NCBI GenBank assembly: GCA_024364805.1
Contig: CM044527.1
Span: forward strand, 2,899,731 to 2,963,730
DNA from: Euprymna scolopes
Lineage: Eukaryota > Mollusca > Cephalopoda > Sepiida > Sepiolidae
Direction: 5' to 3'
DNA length: 64,000 bases
Program-made: the position numbers and the translations under genes
The notes under the pieces: generated by a model
What the model saw: only the letters and a program-made list of their open reading frames with translations
Told to the model about the DNA's origin: nothing
The model's database searches: none
In this document: in pieces, positions 63,401 through 64,000 of the stretch
Position numbering within the stretch: the first letter of the stretch is position 1
How the letters are laid out: every line of letters begins with the position of its first letter

Positions 63401-64000
63401 CTTCAATTTTCATTGATTTGAGGATTTCTCATAAAAATATATTTTAAATAAGGTTGTGCTACTTACCTCAAGTCTTTGGATGATAGTCCGTAAAGGTAAT
63501 TCAGTCTGGTCTCCACCAATGTAAGTGGTATGAGGAAGTCTAAAAACCTTATCTAGATCAGGCTCATCTGGCAGAAAGATAGGGACAGAGAGATGAGTAA
63601 CAGGTAGGAAACTGATGACAAACTGGCATCATCGAAGATGCCCATTCACATTAGCAACTGATATTAAATACATTCATTTTTTAGCATTTTAATTTGGCAA
63701 AAATCATTAGTTGAAAAAACTGGAAACATGAACGAAATCTTTTGAAAAGAATGGAAGAGCAAGGAAATGGAATATAGAAAATAACCAAAATGAGATAAAG
63801 AAATTCAGTCAAGTTAAAACTTTGAAAAGAATGTAAATTTCCTCCCCCTTCATTGACTACACCTTTCAGAAAATCAAAGGACAGATTCTAACTTAAAAAT
63901 GTCTCTTCATAACACTGAAACCCCACTTCGTCAACTACTATATAGGTTTTAAATAAAATAATTTATATTAGCATCTGTTAGACTTACAATCAAACACTTT
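13509..64000 (-). CDS. OGDH: 2-oxoglutarate dehydrogenase E1 subunit, multi-exon gene, 5' part outside window
   Basis: Thiamine-diphosphate enzyme that decarboxylates 2-oxoglutarate and passes succinyl to the E2 lipoyl domain of the mitochondrial OGDH complex (citric-acid cycle). Joining 63567-63467, 61014-60860, 57235-57089, 54671-54401, 51709-51581, 46346-46167, 41691-41539, 40743-40521, 37508-37358, 36224-36097, 31526-31348, 28252-28181, 25290-25165, 20736-20500, 16110-15947 and 13605-13509 gives 2513 nt, i.e. 836 residues plus stop, with every junction in phase. Numbering from the window's first complete codon, visible marks are [12 protein letters not shown] near 100, the TPP-binding HGDAAF at about 231 with NNQIGFTT at 265, HNEIDEP near 336, SHRHHVLH at 503, [17 protein letters not shown] near 600, and WCQEEHKN near 770. 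Animal OGDH is about 1000-1020 residues, so roughly 190 N-terminal residues, including the targeting peptide, lie beyond 64000. DHTKD1, a paralogue, is a poorer match to the motifs as I recall them. The introns hold most of the window's repeats. Confidence 0.96.
14080..14126. repeat. (TA)n microsatellite
   Basis: About 23 TA units in the last OGDH intron. Confidence 0.95.
14492..14589 (-). repeat. repeat family E, copy 1 (ACTAGC-type terminus)
   Basis: Read on plus: AATCAATAGAGAATTGACTC ... GAAATCTGCATAAA ... ACAACACCAAGCAGCCTGCTAGT. It aligns with 28010-28108. On minus it begins ACTAGCAGGCTGC, the terminus also seen at 21079 and 32026. Confidence 0.7.
14590..15946. other. last OGDH intron, remainder
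   Basis: AT-rich. The only coding-like frames (15696-15887) have no family resemblance. A TTGGCTCAG..GTTACAG stretch near 14800 is faintly tRNA-like. Confidence 0.5.
15947..16110 (-). CDS. OGDH: OGDH exon (window exon 16)
   Basis: Acceptor ctttttgcag, donor TTGCA/gtaagt; leaves phase 2. Encodes [20 protein letters not shown], then [26 protein letters not shown] is near-invariant in the family. Confidence 0.97.
16775..16880 (+). mobile_element. tRNA-derived SINE fragment
   Basis: GGACCCATAGCACAGTGATA resembles a tRNA 5' end with A box, and GTGGTTTCAATCCTACCC a B box about 70 bases later. The following text to about 17030, including GAAGATGAGTGGGCCAAAAC, may be the SINE body. Confidence 0.6.
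17290..17545 (-). mobile_element. 5' fragment of the zinc-knuckle LINE (copy N3), then A-run
   Basis: Plus-strand AGCCAAAGTAAGGGCTCAAG, CACCAGGATTCCAT..TATGGCATCAC and GTCAACAGGTGGCCC align with 35640-35790 and 45470-45590, the 5' regions of the two larger minus-strand copies. A 21-base A-run at 17534-17554 separates it from the next LINE. Confidence 0.6.
17571..18815 (+). mobile_element. LINE family A copy (A1), 5'-truncated and broken
   Basis: Reverse-transcriptase segments in changing frames: [14 protein letters not shown] near 17640-17675, [20 protein letters not shown] near 17820-17880, then HADD (consensus YADD) near 17910. C-terminal part: [18 protein letters not shown] near 18130-18180 and [11 protein letters not shown]-like end near 18570. 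The 3' hairpin (18733-18762) is decayed and followed by an A-rich tail. Antisense to OGDH, in the intron between exons 15 and 16. Confidence 0.85.
18961..19345 (-). mobile_element. Tc1-like transposon relic, terminal repeat and transposase C-terminus
   Basis: Begins TACAGTGGCACC like a Tc1 terminus next to TA. On minus, 19345-19256 reads [20 protein letters not shown] then LQKGYATKY and a stop, the typical Tc1 transposase C-terminal end (..MPRR..A.....GG.TKY). The rest of the transposase is not recognisable beyond 19350. Different lineage from the element at 37758. Confidence 0.7.
19346..20159. other. intron DNA, unassigned
   Basis: May include more of the Tc1 relic but no further transposase motif is readable. 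Confidence 0.4.
20160..20285 (-). repeat. transposon-end-like repeat family F, copy 1
   Basis: On minus it starts CCAAGGTTCACACGGGCTTG and repeats CCTTGAAAA-type words. 42198-42330 on plus starts CCAGGGTTCATACAG with the same TTTTCAAGG words. Probably the terminal inverted repeat of an unidentified DNA transposon. Confidence 0.5.
20500..20736 (-). CDS. OGDH: OGDH exon (window exon 15)
   Basis: Acceptor tatcttctcag, donor GAACAG/gtaagt; 237 bp, phase 0. Encodes [20 protein letters not shown], the variable loop [20 protein letters not shown], then [20 protein letters not shown] and SRVEQ. This is the start of the C-terminal transketolase-like domain. Confidence 0.98.
21079..21963 (+). mobile_element. 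unclassified element with ACTAGC...CCCGGCGTTGCCCGGG terminus (G1)
   Basis: Starts ACTAGCATGGATGCCCGG and CGTTGCCCGGGTG. The middle repeats phrases such as AAATTTCAA(G/A)T.TTTAGACC and CTTTGACCC, and it ends CACTTTCACTTTTATAGATA next to TATA DNA. The form recalls non-autonomous non-LTR elements of invertebrates, but no coding part is seen. Confidence 0.6.
21964..24903. other. AT-rich part of the exon 14-15 intron
   Basis: T-rich tracts near 22260-22450 create a hydrophobic open frame (22207-22452) without support. No repeat or gene recognised. Confidence 0.5.
24904..24937. repeat. perfect 34-bp palindrome
   Basis: TTAATAAATAATAATGT followed directly by its exact reverse complement, no loop bases. 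Confidence 0.93.
25110..25140 (-). repeat. ACTAGT-type terminus beside (TA)n
   Basis: GGGAGGGCCAACTAGT runs into TATATATA. On minus it reads TATATA..ACTAGTTGGCCC, like the ends at 28108 and 14589. Only 25 bases from exon 14's donor. Confidence 0.5.
25165..25290 (-). CDS. OGDH: OGDH exon (window exon 14)
   Basis: Acceptor ttcttttcag, donor AAGCCA/gtaagt; 126 bp, phase 0. Encodes [20 protein letters not shown], then [20 protein letters not shown] and P. The LRRQ..LPFRKPL motif continues into the next exon. Confidence 0.97.
25432..25515 (+). mobile_element. tRNA-derived SINE head
   Basis: CCATGTGGCATAACAGTAAA resembles an A-box region and GACTAGGGTTCAATCTTTGG a B box, correctly spaced (about 40 bases). 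Body not identified. Confidence 0.6.
25516..27154. other. intron DNA, nothing recognised
   Basis: AT-rich; no motif found on either strand. Confidence 0.5.
27451..27523 (+). pseudogene. tRNA-Cys-like pseudogene or SINE head
   Basis: GGAGGTATAGCTCCAGTGGT, AAAGCATTAGACTACAAATC and TTGTTCAAGCCCAGATGTAT follow a metazoan tRNA-Cys(GCA) from end to end. The anticodon position reads ACA instead of GCA and the acceptor stem is weakened, so it is not a working tRNA-Cys. Its nearly full length favours a tRNA pseudogene. Confidence 0.65.
27777..27999 (+). mobile_element. LINE family A copy (A2) with internal deletion
   Basis: Reverse-transcriptase segment [20 protein letters not shown] with intact YADD, running to CAATGGGGAAAGGAGTGG, then directly the 3' tail CTCTGGGCCTTGATAATGTG and poly(A). 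Compared with 50360-51397 about 800 bp are missing, with GTGGC shared at both edges of the gap. Confidence 0.85.
28181..28252 (-). CDS. OGDH: OGDH exon (window exon 13), 24 codons
   Basis: Shortest coding exon placed (72 bp). Acceptor cattttttag, donor TTCCCT/gtaagt, phase 0. Encodes [20 protein letters not shown] and EFFP, matching [20 protein letters not shown] of human OGDH. Confidence 0.98.
28298..28695 (+). repeat. unclassified repeat family H, copy 1
   Basis: Ordered blocks shared with 28713-29120 and 62553-62950: ACTTCAATGGAA, TTTCTTAGACAC/TTTAAGTCAAC, ACAGATTTC, CACCTTTTTCTTATTAAAAT, TTGCTTATTG..., GTTTGATCACCAGT, AAGATGG. A tRNA-like A/B-box spacing occurs at 28540-28590. Confidence 0.65.
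28713..29120 (+). repeat. unclassified repeat family H, copy 2
   Basis: Lies immediately after copy 1 in the same orientation. Its tRNA-like part (TTGCTTATTGTGGTCCAATA ... GGTCATCAGTTCAATCCTC) is the best preserved, suggesting the family contains a tRNA-derived SINE promoter about 200 bases inside. Confidence 0.65.
29157..29200. repeat. (TA)n microsatellite
   Basis: About 21 TA units. Confidence 0.95.
29272..30374 (+). mobile_element. LINE family A copy (A3), 5'-truncated
   Basis: Starts at [17 protein letters not shown], then [20 protein letters not shown] and IYADDTT with the catalytic YADD intact. One frame change near 29500 leads to a 159-codon frame: [58 protein letters not shown]. Further shifts precede [18 protein letters not shown] and the [17 protein letters not shown] end. 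The 3' hairpin is at 30311-30343, followed by poly(A). Few disruptions make this the youngest-looking LINE A piece besides 48-51 kb. Antisense to OGDH. Confidence 0.9.
30678..30905 (-). mobile_element. LINE family A 3' end, minus strand (A7)
   Basis: Reverse complement carries CATTAACCCTTATCCTTGAG and ACCTTGATAAGC (hairpin 30691-30722), preceded by a decayed C-terminal coding end and an AAAGTTTCTTAGAACTACCA segment matching SFFLRTA. No poly(A) remains. Confidence 0.7.
31348..31526 (-). CDS. OGDH: OGDH exon (window exon 12)
   Basis: Acceptor attactcag, donor GGAATG/gtatgt; enters phase 1, leaves phase 0. Encodes [40 protein letters not shown] and [30 protein letters not shown] is the highly conserved pyrimidine-binding stretch. 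Confidence 0.98.
32026..32650 (+). mobile_element. unclassified ACTAGC-type element (G2) with internal tandem repeat
   Basis: Preceded by (TA)n; starts ACTAGCAAAAGTACCCGCCA and ends CAGACATTCAGTTTTATATT in TATA-rich DNA, like 21079-21963. The interior contains the ~132-bp tandem repeat listed separately. No coding region. Confidence 0.55.
32200..32530 (+). repeat. tandem repeat, unit about 132 bp, 2.5 copies
   Basis: Units start CCCCATAATTT at 32200, CCCCATAATTTTATCATACC at 32331 and CCCCACAATTTTAATGAACC at 32465. Units 1 and 2 share TTTCCATTCTATG.AGGTCAG and GCGC.AACG near their ends; unit 3 is partial and more diverged. Confidence 0.8.
32815..32927 (+). repeat. short direct repeat
   Basis: CGTTAAAATAGTAACAC and GAAATTAATATTAAATA occur at 32817-32850 and again at 32893-32926 with one or two changes. 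Confidence 0.75.
33253..33848. repeat. long inverted repeat, arms about 275 bp, 46-bp spacer
   Basis: Left arm 33253-33526 and right arm 33573-33848 are reverse complements at roughly 85% by eye. Shared blocks include GGGTTTGT, TTGTCAAAAAACA, TTATCAAAGGCAAGA, ACTGGATAATTTTTTT, CAGTGTTTACCGA, AAATGGCGCCAAACTCTCTG and TTTGGGAAAATGAGTTAAAA. No ORF; could be a foldback transposon or an inverted duplication. Confidence 0.9.
34019..34264. repeat. 42-bp minisatellite, about 6 units
   Basis: Units begin AACATGGG(GAGG) at about 34019, 34061, 34104, 34147, 34189 and 34231 and include GTTTATTC..AAAGCCGTTCTT. Because 42 is a multiple of three, a minus-strand frame shows 14-residue periodicity ([14 protein letters not shown]). 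Not a gene in my view. Confidence 0.85.
34566..35815 (-). mobile_element. LINE with zinc-knuckle ORF1 (copy N1), 5' portion only
   Basis: On minus the 3'-most part (34833-34566) encodes nucleocapsid-like zinc knuckles: [27 protein letters not shown] and [20 protein letters not shown], across a frame change and an internal stop. Upstream is an RRM-like ORF1 region ([10 protein letters not shown]-type text in the sister copy) and a 5' UTR ending near 35815. Such ORF1 proteins belong to I/Nimb- and Jockey-like LINEs. No ORF2 or 3' tail follows, unusual for a LINE insertion. Confidence 0.78.
35816..36096. other. intron remainder with (TA)n
   Basis: (TA)n at 35832-35855; otherwise AT-rich with no feature. 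Confidence 0.5.
36097..36224 (-). CDS. OGDH: OGDH exon (window exon 11), active-site histidines
   Basis: Acceptor tttcttttag, donor CTTG/gtatgt; enters phase 2, leaves phase 1. Encodes [20 protein letters not shown], then [28 protein letters not shown] is a signature of the E1o pyrimidine-binding domain. Confidence 0.98.
36371..36612 (+). repeat. unclassified repeat family I, copy 1
   Basis: Shares ATATCTTCA..T..TTATTCATG, TTGGTTGTTTTGTA, TTTTAGCTTTACA, ATTGAGTTTT, GTGCATTTAAGT, TTCAGACAG.TTGAT.TGGTAGCA with 46508-46757 in the same order and orientation. Confidence 0.75.
37085..37182 (-). mobile_element. tRNA-derived SINE, minus strand
   Basis: Minus strand starts GGTCCTTGCAGTGGTTAGAA (A box) and has GAAGGTTCAATCCTCAGTGA (B box). 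The body probably continues down to about 36890, including ACCTGAAGAAGGTCGGAGGT. Confidence 0.7.
37183..37215 (+). mobile_element. tRNA-derived SINE 5' fragment, head-to-head with the previous one
   Basis: GGACCCGTGGTGCAGTGGTT AGGGTACC is a tRNA-like 5' end with A box, beginning at the very base where the minus-strand SINE begins. Confidence 0.6.
37358..37508 (-). CDS. OGDH: OGDH exon (window exon 10)
   Basis: Acceptor atatttcag, donor TTCAG/gtaaaa; enters phase 1, leaves phase 2. Encodes [40 protein letters not shown] and [10 protein letters not shown]. It begins the transketolase-type pyrimidine-binding domain. Confidence 0.97.
37758..39314 (+). mobile_element. Tc1-family DNA transposon, nearly whole, IR/DR ends
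   Basis: 1557-bp element flanked by TA (37756-37757 and 39315-39316). Ends read CAATCCTGGTCAAAATCATA on plus and CAGTCCTGGTCAAAATCATA on minus, starting inverted repeats of about 205 bp (37758-37974 and 39109-39314) that agree at about 95% by eye. Each arm carries an outer and an inner copy of a GGTCAAAAT.ATAAGACCACTT word (outer near 37765 and 39290, inner near 37952 and 39110), the IR/DR layout known from Sleeping-Beauty-type Tc1 elements. One transposase frame lies between. It sits in the OGDH intron between exons 9 and 10. Confidence 0.93.
38069..39085 (+). pseudogene. Tc1 transposase, full length with three in-frame stops
   Basis: One frame runs from ATG 38069 to TAA 39083 (338 codons, family size). 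The N-terminal part [20 protein letters not shown] and [20 protein letters not shown] is the paired-like helix-turn-helix DNA-binding region. The catalytic triad is readable: D in [10 protein letters not shown] in [12 protein letters not shown] in [14 protein letters not shown], with 34 codons between the last two (DD34E). In-frame stops are TGA 38399, TAA 38432 (approximate) and TGA near 38804; the last would arise from CGA by C-to-T change. No frameshift is needed, so inactivation looks recent. Inactive as read. Confidence 0.93.
39805..40010 (+). mobile_element. 5S-headed SINE, copy with shortened head
   Basis: AATCACCCAAGTT then, after a gap relative to 5S rRNA, CTTGGTTAGTACT, ATATGGGC and TACCATGTGCTGTA match the 3' half of 5S rRNA. 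The body TTATCTCAGCATT ... ATGCAACACTTACTTCACAA follows that of 56716-57005. Confidence 0.7.
40309..40392 (+). repeat. unclassified repeat family C, copy 3 (partial)
   Basis: AACAATAACAAATGAAAACT, GACTAGTCAGAAG and TTGATTTGTCAGCTAA match 4437-4500 closely. Confidence 0.65.
40521..40743 (-). CDS. OGDH: OGDH exon (window exon 9)
   Basis: Acceptor aatttcag, donor CAGAG/gtaaat; 223 bp, leaves in phase 1. Encodes [20 protein letters not shown], then [20 protein letters not shown] and [15 protein letters not shown]. The WLDSPW..FF motif joins the two halves of the E1o monomer. This middle stretch is less conserved than its neighbours, as is usual in the family. Confidence 0.96.
41084..41235 (+). 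repeat. unclassified repeat family D, copy 2
   Basis: See the copy at 10237: same ordered blocks. The preceding 41020-41083 (CTCTGTCAGTTTGAC..GGGCTAATCAGGATGAAATT) may belong to the same element. Confidence 0.6.
41539..41691 (-). CDS. OGDH: OGDH exon (window exon 8)
   Basis: Acceptor atttttcag, donor TATGAG/gtaggt; 153 bp, phase 0. Encodes [20 protein letters not shown], then [19 protein letters not shown]. HNExDEP is a conserved active-site loop. Human has RNGHNEMDEP at this place. Confidence 0.98.
41700..42197. other. intron DNA, unassigned
   Basis: Moderately GC-richer than its surroundings (41811-42190) but no open frame or repeat family recognised. Confidence 0.4.
42198..42330 (+). repeat. 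transposon-end-like repeat family F, copy 2
   Basis: Starts CCAGGGTTCATACAG with repeated TTTTCAAGG words, the mirror of 20160-20285. Confidence 0.5.
42345..42625 (-). mobile_element. 5S-headed SINE, minus strand
   Basis: Minus strand: ACCACCGAAGCAATGTTGAA, CCTGGTCACTATTAAATGGA, GGGACTTCCAGGTGCTGTAT, then body CGCTTAGCATTGTTTCCAGT, GCAACTCTTGCCTCACAATT and a TTTGTCTTTCGAGAC 3' end. The body aligns along its whole length with 56716-57005. Confidence 0.82.
43085..44633 (+). mobile_element. LINE family B copy, both ends missing
   Basis: Best-preserved family B reverse transcriptase: [72 protein letters not shown], then [20 protein letters not shown], where the catalytic FADD has become [19 protein letters not shown] and [20 protein letters not shown] follow. 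Frame changes near 44045, 44090 and 44430. The C-terminal WNSLPG part, hairpin/tail and poly(A) are absent: text stops at CAACCTGGTAGGTCCTGAAC and meets the next LINE. Confidence 0.9.
44634..45655 (-). mobile_element. LINE with zinc-knuckle ORF1 (copy N2), 5' portion only
   Basis: Aligns with N1 (34833-35815) along its length. A minus frame 44951-44706 reads [40 protein letters not shown] and [18 protein letters not shown], the RRM-like central domain of I/Jockey-type ORF1. The zinc-knuckle part and everything 3' of it is missing. The 5' region (45466-45655) matches 35640-35815. Confidence 0.82.
45656..46166. other. intron DNA, low-complexity patches
   Basis: A nine-G run near 45885 and a long T-run at 45929-45945. 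Nothing else recognised. Confidence 0.5.
46167..46346 (-). CDS. OGDH: OGDH exon (window exon 7)
   Basis: Acceptor cttttcag, donor GACTTG/gtaagt; 180 bp, 60 whole codons. Encodes [20 protein letters not shown], then [20 protein letters not shown] and [20 protein letters not shown]. Confidence 0.98.
46508..46757 (+). repeat. unclassified repeat family I, copy 2
   Basis: See 36371-36612. Both copies lie about 150 bases on the acceptor side of an OGDH exon. Confidence 0.75.
47114..47461. promoter_or_regulatory. CpG-richer promoter-like patch, possible solo LTR
   Basis: A sharp rise in GC and CpG against AT-rich intron. Contains ATTTGCAT (octamer; ATGCAAAT on minus) at 47299, CTATAAAGG on minus near 47265-47275, AATAAAAGCCC on plus at 47350, CCATCTTGGAA (YY1-like) at 47366, and a donor-like CCGAG/gtaagc at 47412-47421. 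Outer bases TGTAGGC ... GCTACA form a short inverted repeat as LTRs do. I see no clear target duplication. Either a solo LTR of uncertain family or an intronic promoter. Confidence 0.35.
47884..48064 (+). repeat. 181-bp direct repeat, copy 1
   Basis: Aligned to 48952-49132 without gaps: eight differences in 181 bases. Both copies are open in one frame ([17 protein letters not shown]) ending at the same TAA, but all four differences inside the frame change the amino acid. Confidence 0.95.
48150..51397 (+). mobile_element. LINE family A, longest copy (A4): endonuclease to poly(A)
   Basis: Endonuclease domain 48291-48950: [26 protein letters not shown] preceded by a stop at 48693 where the family has Gly, and [14 protein letters not shown] carrying the SDH motif. 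The linker [20 protein letters not shown] follows after a 181-bp foreign block (48952-49132). Reverse transcriptase: [12 protein letters not shown] near 49770, [73 protein letters not shown], where the second catalytic Asp of YADD is Asn. A 319-codon frame (50289-51248) carries the C-terminal half to [16 protein letters not shown] and [14 protein letters not shown]. The hairpin is at 51322-51354 and poly(A) at 51370-51397. ORF1 is not recognised. Antisense to OGDH. Confidence 0.93.
48952..49132 (+). repeat. 181-bp direct repeat, copy 2, interrupting LINE A
   Basis: Falls between the endonuclease end (SVKIKM) and the linker [12 protein letters not shown], which in relatives are contiguous, so it is an insertion in the LINE. 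Starts 1068 bases after copy 1. Confidence 0.93.
51581..51709 (-). CDS. OGDH: OGDH exon (window exon 6), TPP-binding motif
   Basis: Acceptor ccttcctag, donor AATCAG/gtatag; 129 bp, phase 0 on both sides. Encodes [20 protein letters not shown], then [20 protein letters not shown] and NQ. HGDAAF and the following NN pair form the GDG-type motif that binds thiamine diphosphate and magnesium. Confidence 0.98.
51710..52444. other. intron DNA, unassigned
   Basis: 51830-52090 is less AT-rich and may be an old repeat, but no family is recognised. An A-run ends at 52364. Confidence 0.4.
52445..52660 (+). pseudogene. three U2-snRNA-like 5' fragments
   Basis: U2 begins (DNA letters) CTTCTCGGCCTTTTGGCTAA, GATCAAGTGTAGTATCTGTT, CTTATC. 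Here: 52446-52472 TTGGCCTTTTTGGTTAAGAT + CAAAGGT; 52508-52540 CCTTTTCTTGGCCTTTTGG + CCAAGATCAAAGTG; 52634-52660 AAGATCAAAGTGTAGTATCT + GTTCTTA, which keeps the GTAGTA branch-site-pairing motif. All share an extra A (ATCAAAGTG). No 3' stem-loops follow, so these are fragments, not a gene. Confidence 0.75.
52661..53530. other. intron DNA with imperfect TCA(T)TC-rich tract
   Basis: 52770-52960 repeats words like CATTCAAGT, AGTCATTC and AAGTCATTT imperfectly, an old degenerate simple repeat. Nothing coding. Confidence 0.5.
53531..53914. mobile_element. MITE-like element with ~70-bp terminal inverted repeats
   Basis: Left arm 53531-53600 (ATTTGTGGGATTTAAATTTC, AGCATTTTGTAAAATGTCTC, GTAAACCTGATG) and right arm 53848-53914 are reverse complements with few changes. 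The 247-bp centre has no ORF. Confidence 0.75.
54401..54671 (-). CDS. OGDH: OGDH exon (window exon 5)
   Basis: Longest exon in the window (271 bp). Acceptor tttctttcag, donor AAAAGG/gtacgt, phase 0 at the end. Encodes [17 protein letters not shown], then [37 protein letters not shown] and [17 protein letters not shown]. The SHLE and GKTKAEQ motifs line the active-site channel in E1o structures. Confidence 0.98.
54672..56715. other. intron DNA, nothing recognised
   Basis: Strongly AT-rich with long A and T runs. 56100-56640 is less AT-rich but carries no readable motif. Confidence 0.5.
56716..57005 (+). mobile_element. 5S-headed SINE, best-preserved copy
   Basis: Head: TTGACACACCTGTTTCCACT, GTCACCGAAGTTAAGCAATG, TTGAACCTGGTCAGTACTAA, ATGGGTGACCAATTGGGACT, GGCGCTGTA. 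This follows animal 5S rRNA from about base 15 to the end and keeps the A-box AAGTTAAGCAA and C-box ATGGGTGACC. The ~190-bp body is shared with 39805-40010 and 42345-42625, and the 3' end is A-rich (57010). It stops about 80 bases from OGDH exon 4. Confidence 0.85.
57089..57235 (-). CDS. OGDH: OGDH exon (window exon 4)
   Basis: Acceptor tctgtttag, donor CACAG/gttagt. Encodes [20 protein letters not shown], then [12 protein letters not shown] and ends GMPHR with the Arg codon split across the intron. It enters and leaves in phase 2. KWSSEKRFG and GMPHRGRLN are near-invariant OGDH motifs. Confidence 0.97.
57236..58294. other. intron DNA, nothing recognised
   Basis: AT-rich to about 57500; 57560-58270 is less so. 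Small frames on both strands lack motifs. Confidence 0.45.
58295..58620 (-). mobile_element. LINE family A 3' end, minus strand (A6)
   Basis: Plus-strand T-run (58299-58319) is the poly(A). The reverse complement has the tail GTGGTGACTCCTTTGT, the hairpin with one arm altered (58334-58366), and a C-terminal coding end in a 112-codon frame: [35 protein letters not shown]. Same orientation as OGDH. Confidence 0.85.
58780..59061 (+). repeat. GAGA-rich degenerate low-complexity tract
   Basis: Words such as AGAGTCTTA, GAGAGAGTGT and GAGAGAGAGA recur between 58790 and 58930, then ATGCGTAGA twice near 58960-58985. Confidence 0.6.
59062..59731 (-). mobile_element. candidate solo LTR (fossil), LTR-retrotransposon type
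   Basis: Read on minus it opens TGTTACATGATAAGGG and closes GATGTCGTGACA, so the ends are TG...CA with a TGT(T/C)AC inverted repeat. TATAAAAATAGAG lies about 40 bases in and AATAAAA about 100 bases before the end. Length 670 bp suits an LTR. No internal region on either side, and target duplication is not evident. Family not assignable. Confidence 0.4.
59732..60859. other. intron DNA, nothing recognised
   Basis: A minus-strand open frame at 60540-60995 overlaps exon 3 out of frame and is not coding. Confidence 0.5.
60860..61014 (-). CDS. OGDH: OGDH exon (window exon 3), GC donor
   Basis: Acceptor ttacag. The exon encodes [19 protein letters not shown], then [16 protein letters not shown] and [16 protein letters not shown]. 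The donor reads TCAG/gcaagt, a GC-AG intron: the last two bases AG need the G of the next exon to make Arg, as the conserved RSxRFE requires, and no GT donor at the site keeps the frame. Confidence 0.95.
61015..61494. other. intron DNA with a faint SINE start
   Basis: GAGGACCCGTGACCTAGATC at 61249 resembles the GGACCCGTGG SINE start at 37183. The rest is AT-rich. Confidence 0.4.
61495..62385 (+). mobile_element. LINE family B copy, 3' third
   Basis: Starts at GTATATTCGCTGATGA (active-site region, with a small internal loss next to it), then decayed coding: [10 protein letters not shown]-like text near 61610, [10 protein letters not shown] near 61730. The closing frame 62091-62276 reads [20 protein letters not shown] and [11 protein letters not shown]. 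The family B 3' UTR follows (AGTGGCACTGTGCCCCGTTT) to an A-rich tail. Antisense to OGDH. Confidence 0.88.
62553..62950 (+). repeat. unclassified repeat family H, copy 3
   Basis: Aligns in order with 28713-29120: ACTTCAATGGAATCATTAAT, TTTTAAGTCAACGGATTTC + GGACATTAAATAATC, CACCTTTTTCTTAT, TTTGATCTTCACTAGTCACC, GCAAAGATGGA. Same orientation. Confidence 0.7.
62951..63466. other. intron DNA, nothing recognised
   Basis: AT-rich, no motif. Confidence 0.5.
63467..63567 (-). CDS. OGDH: OGDH exon (window exon 2)
   Basis: Acceptor tttctgccag, donor CTTGAG/gtaagt. It encodes [18 protein letters not shown] and then [11 protein letters not shown], the well-conserved segment before the core TPP-binding region. 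The exon starts with two bases completing a split codon and ends in phase 0. Confidence 0.96.
63568..63987. other. intron (or alternative-exon interval) upstream of exon 2
   Basis: 420 bp between the exon 2 acceptor and the candidate donor at 63982-63987. No other exon-like frame seen. Confidence 0.45.
63988..64000 (-). CDS. OGDH: possible OGDH exon end at the window edge (partial)
   Basis: Thirteen bases read KVFD plus one base and then a strong donor, gtaagt. Phase 1 here fits the next exon, which starts with two bases, and the join makes a TAT (Tyr) codon giving [12 protein letters not shown]. Human OGDH has FYGLDESDLDKVF at this point, which is compatible. The piece is too short to be sure, and alternative exons occur near here in other animals. 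Confidence 0.42.

Noticed and set aside
1-64000. CRISPR arrays, bacterial operons, rRNA genes or secondary-metabolite clusters
   Set aside because: No regular spacer-repeat pattern, no dense ORFs and no full rRNA. All sequence is consistent with an animal gene and its repeats; 5S and U2 matches are partial.

Overview
The window is AT-rich, intron-rich animal DNA dominated by decayed retrotransposons. It carries one recognisable host gene, on the minus strand: the E1 subunit of the mitochondrial 2-oxoglutarate dehydrogenase complex (OGDH). Sixteen exons were placed by splice sites, reading phase and remembered conservation with animal OGDH. They run from 63567 down to a TAA stop at 13509-13511 and encode the C-terminal 836 residues, about 80% of the usual length. 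A possible seventeenth exon touches the right edge, and the N-terminal part lies beyond it. All sixteen junctions keep the frame. One intron uses a GC donor.

The organism is most likely a protostome invertebrate. The OGDH protein reads closer to invertebrate than vertebrate sequences as I remember them, and CR1/Jockey-like LINEs, tRNA-derived and 5S-rRNA-derived SINEs and a Tc1 transposon fill the introns. A mollusc, perhaps a cephalopod, is my weak preference; a chelicerate is not excluded.

Layout. 1-13200 is 3' flanking DNA with LINE family B (1-298, 745-3113, 6237-6392), a nested 3' end of LINE family A, SINE pieces, microsatellites and a long (TA)n tract at 12777-12857. 13200-13605 holds the 3' UTR and last exon. 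13606-63987 alternates short exons (72-271 bp) with introns of about 0.4 to 5.2 kb. These introns contain LINE A copies (17.6, 27.8, 29.3, 48.2-51.4 kb on plus; 30.7 and 58.3 kb on minus), LINE B copies (43.1 and 61.5 kb), 5' parts of a third LINE with zinc-knuckle ORF1 (17.3, 34.6-35.8, 44.6-45.7 kb, all minus), a nearly whole Tc1 element (37758-39314), a long inverted repeat (33253-33848), a minisatellite, U2-snRNA-like fragments (52.4-52.7 kb), a possible solo LTR (59.1-59.7 kb) and several unclassified repeat families.

No bacterial-type system, CRISPR array or gene cluster is present. The less ordinary material is in the repeats: a 181-bp direct repeat interrupting a LINE, an internally deleted LINE joined at a short homology, the conserved hairpin at LINE A 3' ends, the 5S-headed SINE family, the U2-like triplet, and a group of elements sharing an ACTAGC...GCCCGG terminus beside (TA)n. 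All homology statements rest on reading by eye and memory of the families; no alignment or database search was run.
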